A stretch of 64,000 nt of DNA from Lanius collurio (GCA_020086605.1 JACBWW010000040.1:313954-377953), one strand, 5' to 3'; positions 48,800 to 62,400 are shown, numbered from the stretch's first letter. Numbers and translations are program-made. The notes: generated by a model from the sequence alone, not told the origin.

Positions 48800-50595
48800 T
48801 AACAATACCTTGTGTTCTCCCAGTCCCATTCTAAAGATACAAATTGCTATTAGCATTCTAAATTCCAGATAATTGCTTTTGATCTAATTTTCTAGTGCTG
48901 CCTTCTATTAAATATTATGTTTTTGCCATATGGTGCACATAGTGAATTGCAATTTTTTATTTTTTCCCCTTTACGCTGCAAAATTTGTAGGTGTTTTGGC
49001 AATAATCAGACCTAAAAATCTCAAAAACATCACCTAGAGGCTCAGCACAACAAAAAAAATGCATGTATCTGTGTGTTCATCTAAATTCATCAGAATTTTA
49101 GGCTTCTGACCCCCTCCCCAAAAGTCTTTATCCAATGTGAGTATCAGAGTTCCTTTGTGAACAAGCCTGTGACCTCTCTATTGACATATTCTCACTGAAA
49201 TTACAGCTGCAATATAGCTAATCTATGTATACTCTATTCTAGCTGGATATCACTGATCTCAGAAAACACAGATGAAGACCTTCACAGGGTAAAACAAGCC
49301 ACAGAAATAATGATATTTTAGGATTACTTATAGGATTTTGTTTGCCACTGACATTTCTCTAATCATTCAAACATATGTGTAGAATTGGTACTTGCAGACT
49401 AATCAGATAGCAAAAATATTAGCAAAGTCGTAAGACATAAACAAAAGACTTGGGTCAAGAATAAATTTCCACTTGGACCTTGAACTGCATTTTATATGTA
49501 TGTTCAGGCACCTTCTGAACTTAAGCAGGTGGAACAAAATGTCCTATTTTAAGCCTGACTTGAACTCAAGCAAAATGACAAGAAATAAACCCAGCCAAAG
49601 CACAGAGCTAAACACCCTATTTTTTTCCATGTCACTTTCTGCATTGCTTTTGTTTTTAGCTGTGTGACTCGCCAGTAAATGAACAGCCAAGCATTTATTG
49701 TCATCAGATCTCTGAAGTGACAAGTCTTTAATAAGGCTGCCTTCTGCAATAAACCATTTTTGCAAGAAGAGATGAAAACTGTACCTCAAAACATATTCAC
49801 TTGATTAGATTGATGCATATAACAGCACAATAAAATGGTGAGTCACAAAGGATCAAATAATTATCTTAATAATGTCCACTACAGTGATGAACTGAAACAG
49901 TTTGTACATTAGTATGTGTTAGTACCCTGTGATTGCATTAGGTTTTGCTGCCTAGAGGCACCTCGGGAGTGCACCAACAGCTCTGTAATCCACATCACTT
50001 TGTGGTTTGTAACCAAGAGTGCAGCAACTAGTATTTCACTTTCTTCCCCAATTTTTAATACAAACGTAATTTTTTTGTTTTACTAATTACCATTGAAAGT
50101 ATGACAGAAGAAAGCAGGTAATCTATACCTTTCCTTGTGTAATATTTTTATAAGTATTCAAAATAATTTTTGTTTCTTTGTTTCCCAGTCTTTTCCAAAT
50201 GGGAACCTAGAACTACATCACATCCTTTTTTTTTCTGTTGTCAAAAAAACCAAACGAAAACAACACCAAAAGTAATTCCTGGCAAATAAAGACCACATCT
50301 GGACTCAGCATTACTGAAACTTGGCAATGCCATGTTGTCCACTTTCTAAACTGCTCCTGACATGCAGTCGAAGCCAAATGTTAGGGTGGCCAAGGATCTG
50401 AAATAAGGAGAATACTATGAACATCCTACAGCAAAAGGCATTTCCCAGCTGAATGACTCTTCCAGCTCTGATAACAGCTGAATACAGGCAGCACAAAGAT
50501 GATCAGTGCTTCCCATCCAAAACCACCCTTTAGCAAGTACAATAACATCAGAAGGTATTGTTCCCTCTCTTGGATATCTGTAGCACCAGAAGACC
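48800..50595. other. Unique AT-rich sequence, nothing recognised
   Basis: No gene or mobile element recognised. Short A/C-rich runs occur near 50245-50270. Confidence 0.5.
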
Positions 50596-50986
50596 ATTAG
50601 AGCACCTCTTTTACAAGGAAAGGCTGAAAGAATTGGGATTGTTCAGCCTGGAGAAGGCTCAGGGGTGACCTAACTGTGGCCTCCCAGTACCTGATGGGAG
50701 CTACAAGAAAGATGGAGTGGGATTATTCACTAGGGCCTGGGGTGACAGGACAAGGGAGGGATGGCTTCAAACTGAAAGAGAGTAAGTTTAGAATAGATAC
50801 TAGGAAGAAATTCTTCCCTGTGAGGGTGGTGAGACACTGGAACAGGCTGCCTGGAGAAGCTGTGAATGCTTCATCTCTGGAAGTGTTGGAGGCCAGGGTG
50901 GATGGAGCTCTGAGCAACCTGGTCTAGTGGAAGGTGTGGCAGGGGAGTTGGAACAAGATGAGCTTTAACCTAAACCATTCCCTAAT
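50596..50986 (+). mobile_element. CR1 LINE 3' fragment with open ORF2 tail
   Basis: About 390 bp of plus-strand CR1 and the least decayed copy here: GAGCACCTCTTTTACAAGGA, TTGTTCAGCCTGGAGAAGG, GATGGCTTCAAACTGAAAGA, GAGACACTGGAACAGGCTGC, GAGCAACCTGGTCTAGTGGA. A frame at 50676-50927 encodes the end of ORF2: RIDTRKKFFPVRVVRHWNRL, then ASSLEVLEARVDGALSNLV and the normal stop TAG. ORF2 encodes endonuclease and reverse transcriptase, but only the non-catalytic tail remains. The terminal ATTCTATGATT repeat is missing; the copy ends at AAACCATTCCCTAATTAG. Confidence 0.93.
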
Positions 50987-53900
50987 TAGCAGAGACAAAC
51001 ACTAGGTCCCCAGGATGAGGAATGAGGAAAGATATGCAAGAGGAACTGCTGGATTCACAGAGCCTCTTGGTGGGATTTTATGTTTGGCTGGTTTTTTGGG
51101 GTTGATGTTTGGTGAGTTTTCTGTTGTGGTTTTTTTTTAAGCTTTGTTGTTACTGTTTTTTTCAAATGAAGAAAAGCACTGCCATCCAAACCTACAAACT
51201 GGATACAGTCCTGCATACAGGTGCAGATGATGGTTATGGAGCACTCTGAAGAACCTGAGCTATCATGAAGGTATAAACAGGTTACACTGAAACCATTGAC
51301 TGCATCCTTCAGTGGTCATTCAAGTGTGCCTGGTACAATTTTGGGTTTCCCAGTGTATCTCACTCTCCATCCAAAATGAACTGCTTTTTTTTACAGTCCT
51401 CAAATCAACCTCAATGTGTGGAAGACTCTGGTATCTACCAAGTCATTTAAGGTAGATTTAGCAATATTTTTATATATTTATCATAGCATCTTGTAGTCCA
51501 TTGACACTGCAGAAAAACTAATTGGTATGTTTTGTTTAAAATAAACATATTTTCTTTGTCATGGTTTTATGACAATTTCCATCTTTGTTTTCATTTAAAT
51601 GCTATTAAATGTGTTTGGTTTTGAACAGCCTTTGAGAAATGATTAGTGATAAAAACATTTGGATAATGGTTCATCTATTTTTGTTCACATTGACATAGCA
51701 GATATGCCATTCTAGGATGGATTCTGAAAGGGCAAGAGTCAGTGGTACACAATATCCATGACCCTCTAATCTTTTTGTTAATCATCCCTAATCAGCTGTT
51801 GCTTTACAAATCAAATTTCTTAGTCCTTTCAGGCATGCAGGGTGATGCTAATGTGTGGCAACAGAATGTTGATTATACACCCCTGGGTAGCACTAGCTGC
51901 CCCATTAGTGGCACCCTGCTGTCCAGACTCATGCATGGGCAACAAGGATTTGACAAGATGAAGAACAGCAAAATGCCTGTAATGTGAAATGCTTGTGATG
52001 CAAATAAGGGCAATACAGAAATAATTAGTGTGAGGCAAAGCATTTTTTAAAGCAGTAGTTGAGGTAAATGACTGTCTCTTTATTAATCACTAGATTAGAC
52101 ATTGGCATTTTCTACAGTATTTTTAATGCATCTGTTAAGCCTGTTTCTGGCAATGATGAACATAAAAGCAAAGTGCAAGAAACTGGGCATTCCAAGGCAT
52201 CCAGAGCTAAAAATATCCATGAACAGCCTGAGCACAGTTTGAAAGATTAACTGTATTAAAATAATTTAATTGATACAGACAGTGCTACTCTTTTGGGATC
52301 CCTGGGTTTTCAGCTGTGGGAAGGATCAGGGCAGCACTGGCCTCACACTTAAAAAGCAGTTAGCAGGGGAAAGTTGGTATTTTTAGTGTCATCTTTTAAA
52401 ACAGGATCTGGAAGCTTAAATATGAAGAGTTTCTATGTTTTTCAGTTGTAAAACCTTTCCATATCTGCACAGACTGCAAAGACCAAAATCCCCCACCATA
52501 AGCTTTCCTCTGAATTTCAAGTCCATCCACAAAACACCGTGGCAATTCTTTACTTCTGTATCCAATTGCTGTAAGTTCTAAAAAGTGCCAAATAAGAGTG
52601 CTGAAGGTTGAGAGTAGCCCATCATTACTTAAAAGTGAACACAGCACCATTTTTCTGACTTTATATATCTTGGCCTAAATTTCCTTAGGGTACAGAACTT
52701 GGCTGTGTGTTACTCTGGTATAATAAACAGTCAATAAATACTGGGGTCCAGCTTCTGAGCTGATGCAAATTGACTTAAATAGAGCTAAGCAGTCTGACAC
52801 CAGCTGAGGAAACAGCTCTGTAGATCTAATTATACACACAGCAAAAAAAGCCAGTAAGAACTCTGAGTTCAGCCTATTTGACGCAATGAACTGTACAATA
52901 AAATGTTCTGTGGTCAAATGGCTCAATTCTTTTGAAGTACTCCCTTTCCATTTCCTGCAATATGCATACCTAAGAAGAAATTCCTTCTTACATCCCTGAA
53001 CATTTGCAGATATCCACACCAGAGGCTGCTGTTTTGTGCTTAGTCCTCTCTACTCTGGAGAAAAAAAGCAAAATATCCAGCTGGGTGCTGTGACTGCAGA
53101 TTAAGACTCTTTCAATGCATAATGTCCATCAGTACAACCAGAGTCTTGTCAGTCGTGATTGGGACCAAAGCCACGTTCTCCATTTCATTCTACAGGGGCC
53201 AGACTAGTACAAAGGCTGGGGAGCTCCCAAACATGGGAAAAGTAGTCTGGATTGGAATTGGTGACCTGAAGGTGAAGGGCTTGCTAAATCCTCTCCAGGG
53301 CTTCACTCTGCCTCTCTTCTCTAGTCCTCACTCTGAAAACAAAGATGCATTTATTTGAAGCTCTGTTCATTTTGGGAGGGGGGAAGGCAGTAATTAGCGT
53401 GCCTCAGTTACATAAAGGGTTCATTCCTTAAACTCCTTGTCAATTCATTACTCCAATTTTTGACAAAGATGCCTGGATTAAATCCATAAATAAATGGATT
53501 TATGTCGTTCAGTCACTCAGGTATTAAAACTCTCTGGAGACTCACTGCATTACCCTACAAGAGCTGATGTGCTATTCCCCCAGACAACATTTATTAAATT
53601 CATTATATCATTATTTTCTAAATCAAAATTCTCTACATATTTTACTAATTTGCCTCCTTGAATCAGTGTATACAGAGCCTGAGAACTATTAAGTTAAACA
53701 ACTCCTCCTTGGTTATCTTAGTTTTATTTCTCCCTAGAAGCCTTCAAGCCATTCAAAGCAGTCCCTGACAGAATGTGCTGGAATACAACAATATATCAAT
53801 TAATTACAGTCAACCAGCTGCTAATACTATTTCTCCAAAATGTCTTCATTATTAATGGAAAGCATTGTGGTGTGGCAATGTGCTCAAAAACTAACTGAAA

Positions 53901-54307
53901 AAGAAATTATGACCCAGTTATGTGAATAATTATATTGCATTTCCTAACATTTTCCTATCACATTAATTAGTACAGCTGTGGTTTTAAGTTCACAGAACCA
54001 ATCTGACCTCTTTTAGCAAAAGCCCGCAGAGGCCACCCAGTCAGCAAAACCTTATACTTGTCATATATTTTCATTTGACAAAGTAAAATATACACCATCT
54101 ATGGCTTTACAAGCATAGATACTTCTTTTAACTACTGAGTATTTCTTCCAAACCACTTTCTAGAGCATTTAGAAGAAAATAATCTGGAAGAAAATTAACA
54201 GCTCAAAATGACTATGTATGGAATTACTCACATGGGTGCTAATTAATCTAGCTTAAAACTGGGTCATGACAGCTCTGGAGACAATTATAAAACACAGAGC
54301 CTTTGCT
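50987..54307. other. Unique AT-rich sequence; G/T run and possible enhancer
   Basis: No gene recognised. A G/T-rich run lies at about 51075-51160. The part at 53790-54010 holds AATTAATTA (53798-53806) and several TAAT/ATTA cores in evenly complex sequence, which resembles conserved homeodomain-bound enhancers. This cannot be confirmed without alignment. Confidence 0.45.
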
Positions 54308-54660
54308 GCCCGTGCATCACAAGGTCAAACACAGCGCAGGTGACACGTCTGAGGGGGCACAGCAGCCGCACTGGGGCTGCTTTGTGGCCAGCAATGTCTC
54401 AATCCAGGTCCCAAGTGACAATGTGTCACCATCCCAAAAAGTGCTCCAGGCACTGGCACAAATTGACACCCGTGCTGGAGCCTCCGCGGTGCTGCCACAG
54501 GCCAAAGGGAGGTTGTGACTGCTCTGTTCTTTTGCTCCCAGACGTTGTCATTTCAGATTGTGCTGACATCTCAACCCATGCACAGCCCAACACCCTCCAA
54601 CCTCTTCCTCCTTGCATCCTGCTGGGCAATGTCACTACCCTGGGCAGTGAGAAAATTAAC
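54308..54660. other. GC-rich block with CpGs and overlapping short ORFs
   Basis: A stretch clearly richer in GC than its surroundings, with eight CpG by eye between 54308 and 54550, including CCGCGG. Three overlapping plus-strand frames (71-110 codons) and two minus-strand ones (62 and 78) run through it, without recognisable domains. Open frames on both strands at once suggest composition rather than selection. It could be an unrecognised retroelement piece or an exon. Confidence 0.35.
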
Positions 54661-56278
54661 AAAATACCTTAGATATAGATTGTTTCCAGATATACACTCC
54701 ATTTACCTTCAAATCTCATTATTTTTCTAAACAAATTTAAGTTTGAACACCAATGCAGCACATAATAAAAAATATACATCATTAAAACACAGGACTGCTA
54801 CATTATAGTTCAGAGATAGTAAATGGTTTGATAGCATTTCATGTTCAATTTTGTTTTAAATAACAGCTGTCTGTGCTTCTTGCTGTCCCTGCAGGAAGAA
54901 AAATCAAAGCTAATGCAGGAAAAAATACTACTCTCATCCTCCTTTCCAAAAGCAATTCTATAACTATTCAGTCAATTCAAATCTAAAAATAGCTGGAAAA
55001 AAAATACTTGGAAAGAAAAAAGAATGCCTTCTTAATTGCGTATTAATTGCTATACACAATTGTAACTTTCTTTTTTTCACTAGCAAGTATCATAATTTGG
55101 GCCATTATAAGGCTCTGGAGAATTGTGCCAACAGAGAATGTGCATGTCAAATAATTGATTCAACCTGCCACTTCCCCACAGGGTCAATAAGGAGCAGCTG
55201 GACTTGAAATCCCTACCTAAAAACAACAGCTGCAGCACACAAGATAGACCTAGAGTCGAGGTACAGCCTTTGTTTTCCACCTCCTGGTCCAAAGCACTCA
55301 GCTAAATGCCCAGGCAATGGAACAGAATAAAAATAGACAAGTTCACCACTCATACAGGGGGCAGAACAGGGAGGGCTGAAAGGAAGAAACTGCAAATGGA
55401 AAGCAAGTACAGAGGAGGGGAGAGCAAAGAATACTGGAATCTGCCAGATCCCTGTAACAGCAGTCCATTTTTACTCCATGGGACTGCTTTGGATATCTTG
55501 AACATCCAAGATCAACTTTTTCTACCTCCACACCTCAGAAGACCCACTGGCTAACAGTGCACTTATAAGATCTATTGCAGTTCTCTCTTTCAACTAAGAT
55601 ATCTGGGAACTAAAAATCTGGATCAAACAGCTTCTTGGCTCATCATTTCTACAGCTCAGGTAATACTCTGGGTAAGAGACAACATCAGCCTTCCTTGCCC
55701 ATGCTTAACCCCAGTCCAGACCAGAGGGAAAAACCATACAGAGTCTCTCTCCATGGCTATCCCCAGCTAGATGTCTGCCCATGATCTTAGCTCATTTGAC
55801 AGCAGTAGGATCCCTTTTTCCCACATATACAGCATAGAAGGTGACCATAAATCACCAATAAAGACAAGTCACTCATCATTAAGGTGGAAATCCCAGTTCA
55901 CTGGGCAATCTCACATTGAAGTAGTATTTATACGTGGTATTATAGATCTACAAAGAATTCTTTATATTCCTAATATCTGGGAAAAAGTTTACACTTGCTT
56001 ATTTCCCTCTCAGCTTCTGCTATTTGGAGGATTACACAAGCTAGATTTCTTTTTGTAGTACTATGGCTATAAATTGCATGTCATGGGATTGTCCCTCAAA
56101 GACATCTCTGTCTCAAAGAGAGCATTGCAGAAACTGAAGGCACCACTCTCACACCACCACAAGGGCTAATAAATAAACCACTGTATTTTCTGCAAATGCT
56201 TGTGCTTTCAACATGGGAGCTATTTCAGGCTTTTCCTCTATCTCCTGTAACAAACACTAACACTGCCACCCTAGTAGG
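54661..56278. other. Unique AT-rich sequence, nothing recognised
   Basis: No gene, RNA or mobile element that I can support. Confidence 0.5.
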
Positions 56279-56334
56279 ACTTGACAGTTCCTGTGGGTCC
56301 CTTCCAACTCAAGAGAATTCTGTGATTCCATGAT
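56279..56334 (+). mobile_element. CR1 LINE 3' tip
   Basis: The last ~55 bp of a CR1 on the plus strand: TCCTGTGGGTCCCTTCCAAC, then TCAAGAGAATTCTGTGATTC and CATGAT. This is the same subtype as the 9.2-kb copy, whose antisense starts AGAATATCCTGAGTTGGAAG. Confidence 0.85.
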
Positions 56335-59011
56335 TAGGGATCCTTATGCCCACCCTTCCTCGCTAGCAACTGTGATGCAAAAATTCCGTCACTGCAAAAA
56401 TTCCATCTCTGGTAAAATTTAGGAAGGCTTTGAGGGCTGGTGTTAGTCTATAGAAGCTTACCCTTTGGATTTACACTCAGAGCATTGAATTACAAGTATC
56501 TTTGATAATTTGCAGTACAGCAATTTCTTAAACACAACTGAACCTTGGTAATAAGTGATTCAGGACTAACAGCATGCCAGGCATTTCCCAAACTTCCATG
56601 AAGACTCAGACCCCATCTGATGAGCATACACACATAAGCAACATGTAGTTATATTGTGATTTTATTCTCAAATCATATACCTCATAAAAATCACACTAGA
56701 TCAAAAATGTCTAGGATATTCTACAAATCTAAGTATGCATAATAATGAGATTTTGCAGGTATGCTATATAACACTGCATCAAAGTTCATAGATTCCAACA
56801 AAAATGAAGGGCAGTGGTGCCTCAACTGTCTGAAGAGAAACATATTTGCTTTGTAAATATTAATGAACTTTATATGATGTCTGTGGGGAGAGATTTTAGC
56901 AGGGAACACAGTCAGCAGGACTAAAGCACTTCTTTGTATTGTTCCTTCTGAAACATTTTCCATCAGGAGGTTATCATCATACAGATCATATAATATTATG
57001 TGCAGTCCCAAAGGGAAATGTTTGTTTAAATGTCCACAGGGAAGAGGTTATCATCCAACAGGCATCAGGATTGAATTCAGGGGAGTCAAAGTGCTGTGTG
57101 ATAAGTTTGTTTTGTATCAGGTTTGAGCACTCATTCCAGAACAAGAAGCAACAGTACAAGTTCAAAGACTCTGTTCCACACATGGAAAATACATTTGACA
57201 TGCACTTTTTTTAAAAATGTGAAAGCAAAAACAATAAATGAAATTAATCATATAGACTGAATTTGTCTATAAAACAGTCCATCACTCTCAACTAAAGGAT
57301 AAGACTATTGATATGCAAATAGAAGACTAAGGTTTTCTAACTTTTTGGATCACAAAGGCCAAAGGGGCTTTAAATGAAAGGTGAAATTTTGAGCAGAAGA
57401 GGCTGAAAATCACATATAAAACCCCCCAACCTGAAATTATGTAGCTGGATTGAGGTTTAAATGCACAGTGCCTTTTAAGTGTGTGGAAAAGCTGTATGGA
57501 AGAAACCAGAAAAGAATGCAGAATCTGATAAATCCCTTCCTCATATATCATCAAATCTAGGAAATTTAGAGATGGGTTCCTGAAAGGCCTTAGTTTCTTG
57601 CAAGGGGGAGAAATCAGAAAGCCTCCTATTCCCCTGGAGTTATTGTGCATTGATCATGAGGATGAAGATACAGCAGCTGGTTCTTAGCATTTCTTTTCAG
57701 CCCTAAGTACTAAAGAGCAGAAGTGTCCTACCAAGTGGCATCTTAGGCCTGACAGCAAAGACAAGACAACTGTACTGGCTCAGAGAAGTTCAACACAGAA
57801 AAGCATCCCAAGTTCACTTCTGGTAAGTGTTAATTTACTCCTGAATGAAAACGTGCTCCTGAGAGAGACATGGCAACACCGACCTTGTCATTTACAAGGC
57901 ATAACCACAAGTCAAAGCTGTGCTCTGTGCTATGGAAACTTCCATCTCAACTGTAAACTTATATTGCTTTTAAAGCTACTTAATTCTGCTTTCACCCTGT
58001 ATTTACCATCTAACTGCTGGTTGTTTTCCAATTATTTTACTAGCCCCAAAGTATATTCATCCTTTTCTTTTTTATGTAGGTAAAAAGAAAATAAGGCTTC
58101 AAGAAATAAATTCTGTTTAGATTTAGTAGCTGTAAACAGTCTATGATGGTAAAAGTTAATCTTCATTTTTTTATCTCACGAGAGATCAGGTTAGAAGTAA
58201 GGAAAAACCCTGAGTAAGTCTCTGTGTGGTGTTTGTTCAAAACCTCTTTCCATAAAGCATTGTTTACAATTTCTATGGAAGTGAAGAATTTCATAGCTCA
58301 CCTAATTTATTTTCTATTTTTTCATTAATCCTAGATAAATGAAAGAATCCCATAATCTGTCCTGAAGTCTAAGTAGGAAGGTGATATGCACCCTTAAACT
58401 ATGCTCACATTTGAATTTAAGCAATTTTTTCTGTATTAATTCTCAAGTATTTTATCTTGGAAGCCTGTTGCCATTGCGATGTTTCCACTGAGCCTCATTG
58501 TCAATGCTCTCCACATCCACAGTGCTCTTCTCATCTGCTCTGTCATTTCATATTTAATAGACAGACCTATTTTTCACCTTCCCAGGAATACAGGAGGATA
58601 CAGAACCTGTGAAGTATGTGGCCAATATCATCTAACATATTAAATGTCAGAATCATGTATCTCAGACTGTATGTCAAGATGCTGAAGTCTAGCAGCAATA
58701 AACTCATTCTTTTCCTCACAGGGAATACACTCTGGCTAGAAGGATCCATGTGGGTTTCCTTCTGTATACATTTGATTGTGACCTACTGGGGATGGCTAAT
58801 GTGGTCAGAAATGATGGGTGGAGTTGGCCAGATCTTAGACAGGAAAATGGAATAAAACCTAACAAAATACTCTGTTTACAGTTATCTCTGTCATACCAGT
58901 TTGGTTCTTCATAGGGTGATCCAATGTTTTCTTCAGTATGAGACTCACCTAATGTATTTTTTTTGTATTTTACTATGATTTCACCCTCACATTCCACACT
59001 GGAATTCTGTT
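56335..59011. other. Unique AT-rich sequence, nothing recognised
   Basis: No gene or repeat recognised. Frames up to 123 codons (minus, 58716-59087) show no domain. The motif TTTATGTAG|GTAAAA at 58071-58085 joins an acceptor and a donor and is discussed as a finding. Confidence 0.5.
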
Positions 59012-59484
59012 TTGGGAAAAACTGTAGGCAAGAGAACTGAATTGAAACCAAATCAAAGTGGCAGCTTTCCAGAAGCAAAACAGCCATGTGAGTTTATTGG
59101 AAACAGAACACCCAAAGAAGCCATCAAACCCTCTGCAGGACGCCAGGGAAGTGCCAGCAAAACCAAGCACGTGCTCTTGGCTTGTGCAGAAGGGCTGCTG
59201 CCTGTGCCAGCAGAGTGCCATCTCTCTCCCTGGGGACTGTGGCTGGGCAGGCAGCCCGACCAGCAGCTGGTACCCATCCATCCCACCTGGTTTCTATCTG
59301 CTGGTGACTGCCAGCTGAACCCATCCCTGGTGGGCAGCTCCTCCTGTGAGTCTCCCAAAGCGCTGTCTCCACAACAGGAGCCCCTTTGCAAACCTCCACA
59401 GAGCAGACCGAGAGCCTTCTCTGCCATCTCCTTCCTCTTACCCCATCTCAGTGCAGCTCCTGCCGAGACCCAGCTGTAATCCAC
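59012..59484. other. GC-rich block with the longest ORFs (uncertain)
   Basis: The plus-strand frame 59012-59479 (155 codons) and the minus-strand frame 59053-59484 (143 codons) overlap almost completely. The plus peptide is Pro/Ser/Leu/Gln-rich with no signal peptide, membrane segment or domain I know. The DNA is GC-rich from about 59140 and has around six CpG. Two opposite long frames in GC-rich DNA are expected from a shortage of stop codons, so neither is called a gene. It may be a single exon, an old retroelement fragment or simply a GC-rich island. Confidence 0.3.
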
Positions 59485-62400
59485 TGGTACAGTTCAGTCA
59501 GACACCAGAGCAAAACATAAATCACAACACATTTACTAATGTGAAGAGCTCAGAAGCTAAACCAAGACTGTAACAGCAATTTCTCCATTACTCAGGAAGT
59601 ATTTTATCCACGAATCTCACTCGAGCTACATGGATTCCTCAGTTGTTTATTCCTACATACACACAGGGTGAGGAACGTGAACAGGTTTAAAGTCTCCAGA
59701 AGGGCAGCAACAAAAGCTGAATCTTTCCAAAACGAAGGCTGGACCTCTTCTGCATTGTGTTGATTTGAGGAGCCAGTTGAAATTACCAGATTTCTGGCTG
59801 AAAGCCAGGACAGAAGTAACTAGATCTTATCCCAATCTTTTTTGTCTTGCAAGAAGTAATGAGAAAAAAAATAAAGCCACTGTTTCTACTTATTTTTAAG
59901 TATTTTTTCACACAAGTCACTACAGTTGTAAGGCCCCATCAAACATCCAGAAATCACAAGGAAAACAATAAATCAAAGAAACAAGACAAAAATCTCAGCC
60001 CGTAAGTAGAGACAATTTTGTTAATTTAGCTACATGCCTGTAGAATTTTCAAGCTATCCAGGCTCCTGCTATCATAACTGCTATTAAATTATAAGGATAA
60101 AAGGAATAAATTCTTTGACAAATTTCAATTATTAGATAGTTAACTGCTGTAAACAGAAAAGAACCCATGCAGAGCTCTGTCTTGTATTAGTGACACTCAT
60201 TAGCTGCAGCAGAGTTACTGAAGGTGTTTTTGATGAAGTACATGAAGGTTAGATAAACCTTAACAAAGAGGTATTCAGCAAAAACAGCTACACTATGCAT
60301 GTATTTCCTTGTTCCTCCACAAATTTTAGAGGGAATGGCTGACAGAAAGCCATGTCACCAATTTTTTTCTCCCAGTTTCATTTTGGTCACAAATGAGTAT
60401 CTCAGGAACCATCCCACGGGACATCGGCCTGGGACATTCCCAGCCATCATGAGCTCTTAGAGTTCTGTCCAGGAGGGACAGAACTGCCTGTTTCTCAGTA
60501 GCTGTAGCAAAAATACTAAAACCTTTTCAAGTTAATAAATAAAGTATTATGTGCAACAAAGACAGGCTTTGTCTGCTTGGCTTTCTCAGCCCTCTAACTA
60601 AACAGCAGCCTGAAGAACATATAAGAAAAGCATTGCTGCCTTGGCAGCTGCCTTATCATTTCATTAGATGACTTGTCTGTTGGGATGATAGTTAGATTTG
60701 GGCTTTGGGGACAGCACTGAATCTCTCTGAGCCTGGTGAGAGAGCAGCTACACAGAGCAAGTAAATCATTTTAATTTTGTACCAGTTGAAAAGCATTTTT
60801 TTCCTCGACTTCAGCAAGATGACAGTGGCATGATGGCTGATTTTCATTTCAATCAGAGCAGCATATGATTACCACCTAATTAGAATGTAGAAATAGAAAG
60901 GAGATCATTTTTTAACCTACCCAAGAGAACAGTGCTGGGGGAGGGAAGGAGATGATGTTAATCAAGTGATACTGGCATATCAGAGCGACCAAAATAGCCA
61001 GATGAATTTTTATCGACACCCTTACTGTCCTTGAGGATCTGTCAGTGGCCTCAATGGAAATCTGTATTTTCAGAGCTTTATTTCGGAGTAATAAATATTC
61101 TTTAAAAGAAATACATGTCACTTCAGGCCCAAACTTGCAGTAAAAGATACCACCTTAGGCATAAATACATAAATATTTGCCAAAATTTCACACGGTTTTG
61201 TTGACAATTTAAAAACTGTAAACATGGAACCTAACAAATCAAAACTAAAAGTCATGCTGTCTTAAGGGGAGTTGTTTGCATTTATATACATGTTTGGGGT
61301 TTTTTTAACTTGCTTTCATTAATTAAATATTGTCAGCTAGCTCTTCTACTCCTTTCTGGAATACATGCTGCAAGTTAGTTGCTCTGCCCTAGAGAAATTT
61401 AACTGAGGTTTTACATTAAATGGAACTGCATCAGGAAACATTTTCCAAGACACACTGTCTCCATCTGCCTCCTTTTGAAGAGATAAAGACTAGACCTCAT
61501 CTCAAGATGCCACTTTGTTTAATTGTCTCTGAAGAATGAAGAGCCAGAATTAGATTGCTGAGACCACCAAAAGGAGAGGGTTAGAGAAATTAAAAACAAA
61601 ATAAAATTAATAGTGAAATGATCCTTCAGGCAAGCCTGCCTTGTGCAATAGAGAGCAGTGGCTGCTCCCTCTGCTCTGCCCTCCCAGGCAGTAGCTGGCC
61701 ATCCCAACATCTCTCTCCAAACTGGTCACCAGCACCCAGCACCATTTTAGGTGCATGAGACATCCTGCCTTTAGCTACATCAGTTGTGGAAAATACCCCC
61801 AATAGGTCATATTTGGATGGAGCACAGTACAGAAGGAAGCACAGGCACTTCCCTGGCACACCCATGGTGGAGTGTGCCTAAATACACAAACTGGGGTTTC
61901 CTCATGAACATTTTTGTCAGGAGGAGAATAGCAAGTGTGATCCTGACCACTTCCCAACCCCCATTAAAACAAAGTTCCACTAATTTCAGCTGGACTGGGA
62001 TTTGGCTCACCCAGCTTTGCTGGAAATGGTCACAGGGTATTTTGGCTATGGGATGATGCATAACTGCCTGCTAAAACAGAAGGACCTCATGTACTTCAGG
62101 CAAAATAAGAAATAAAGTATCTCTTCAGCAATGAGTCTAATGAAAAGGAATCAAGAATGTGTTGATTTATTTCCCATTTATGTGCTTTTAATTGGCATCA
62201 GTTATTTCAACACCACATACATTGCCATTGCAATTTCCTAGTTGCTGTTCTACCAGGGTGTTTAATAAACGTTGTGAGATACTGTGCAAGAGAAAGAACA
62301 ATACTTTGAGCTAAATGTAGTGTTTAAATTAAAGTATTTTCTTGAGCAGTGAAAAAATCCTAAGGCTTTTCATGTCAGTGTATCCTATGGTGAGGCATAC

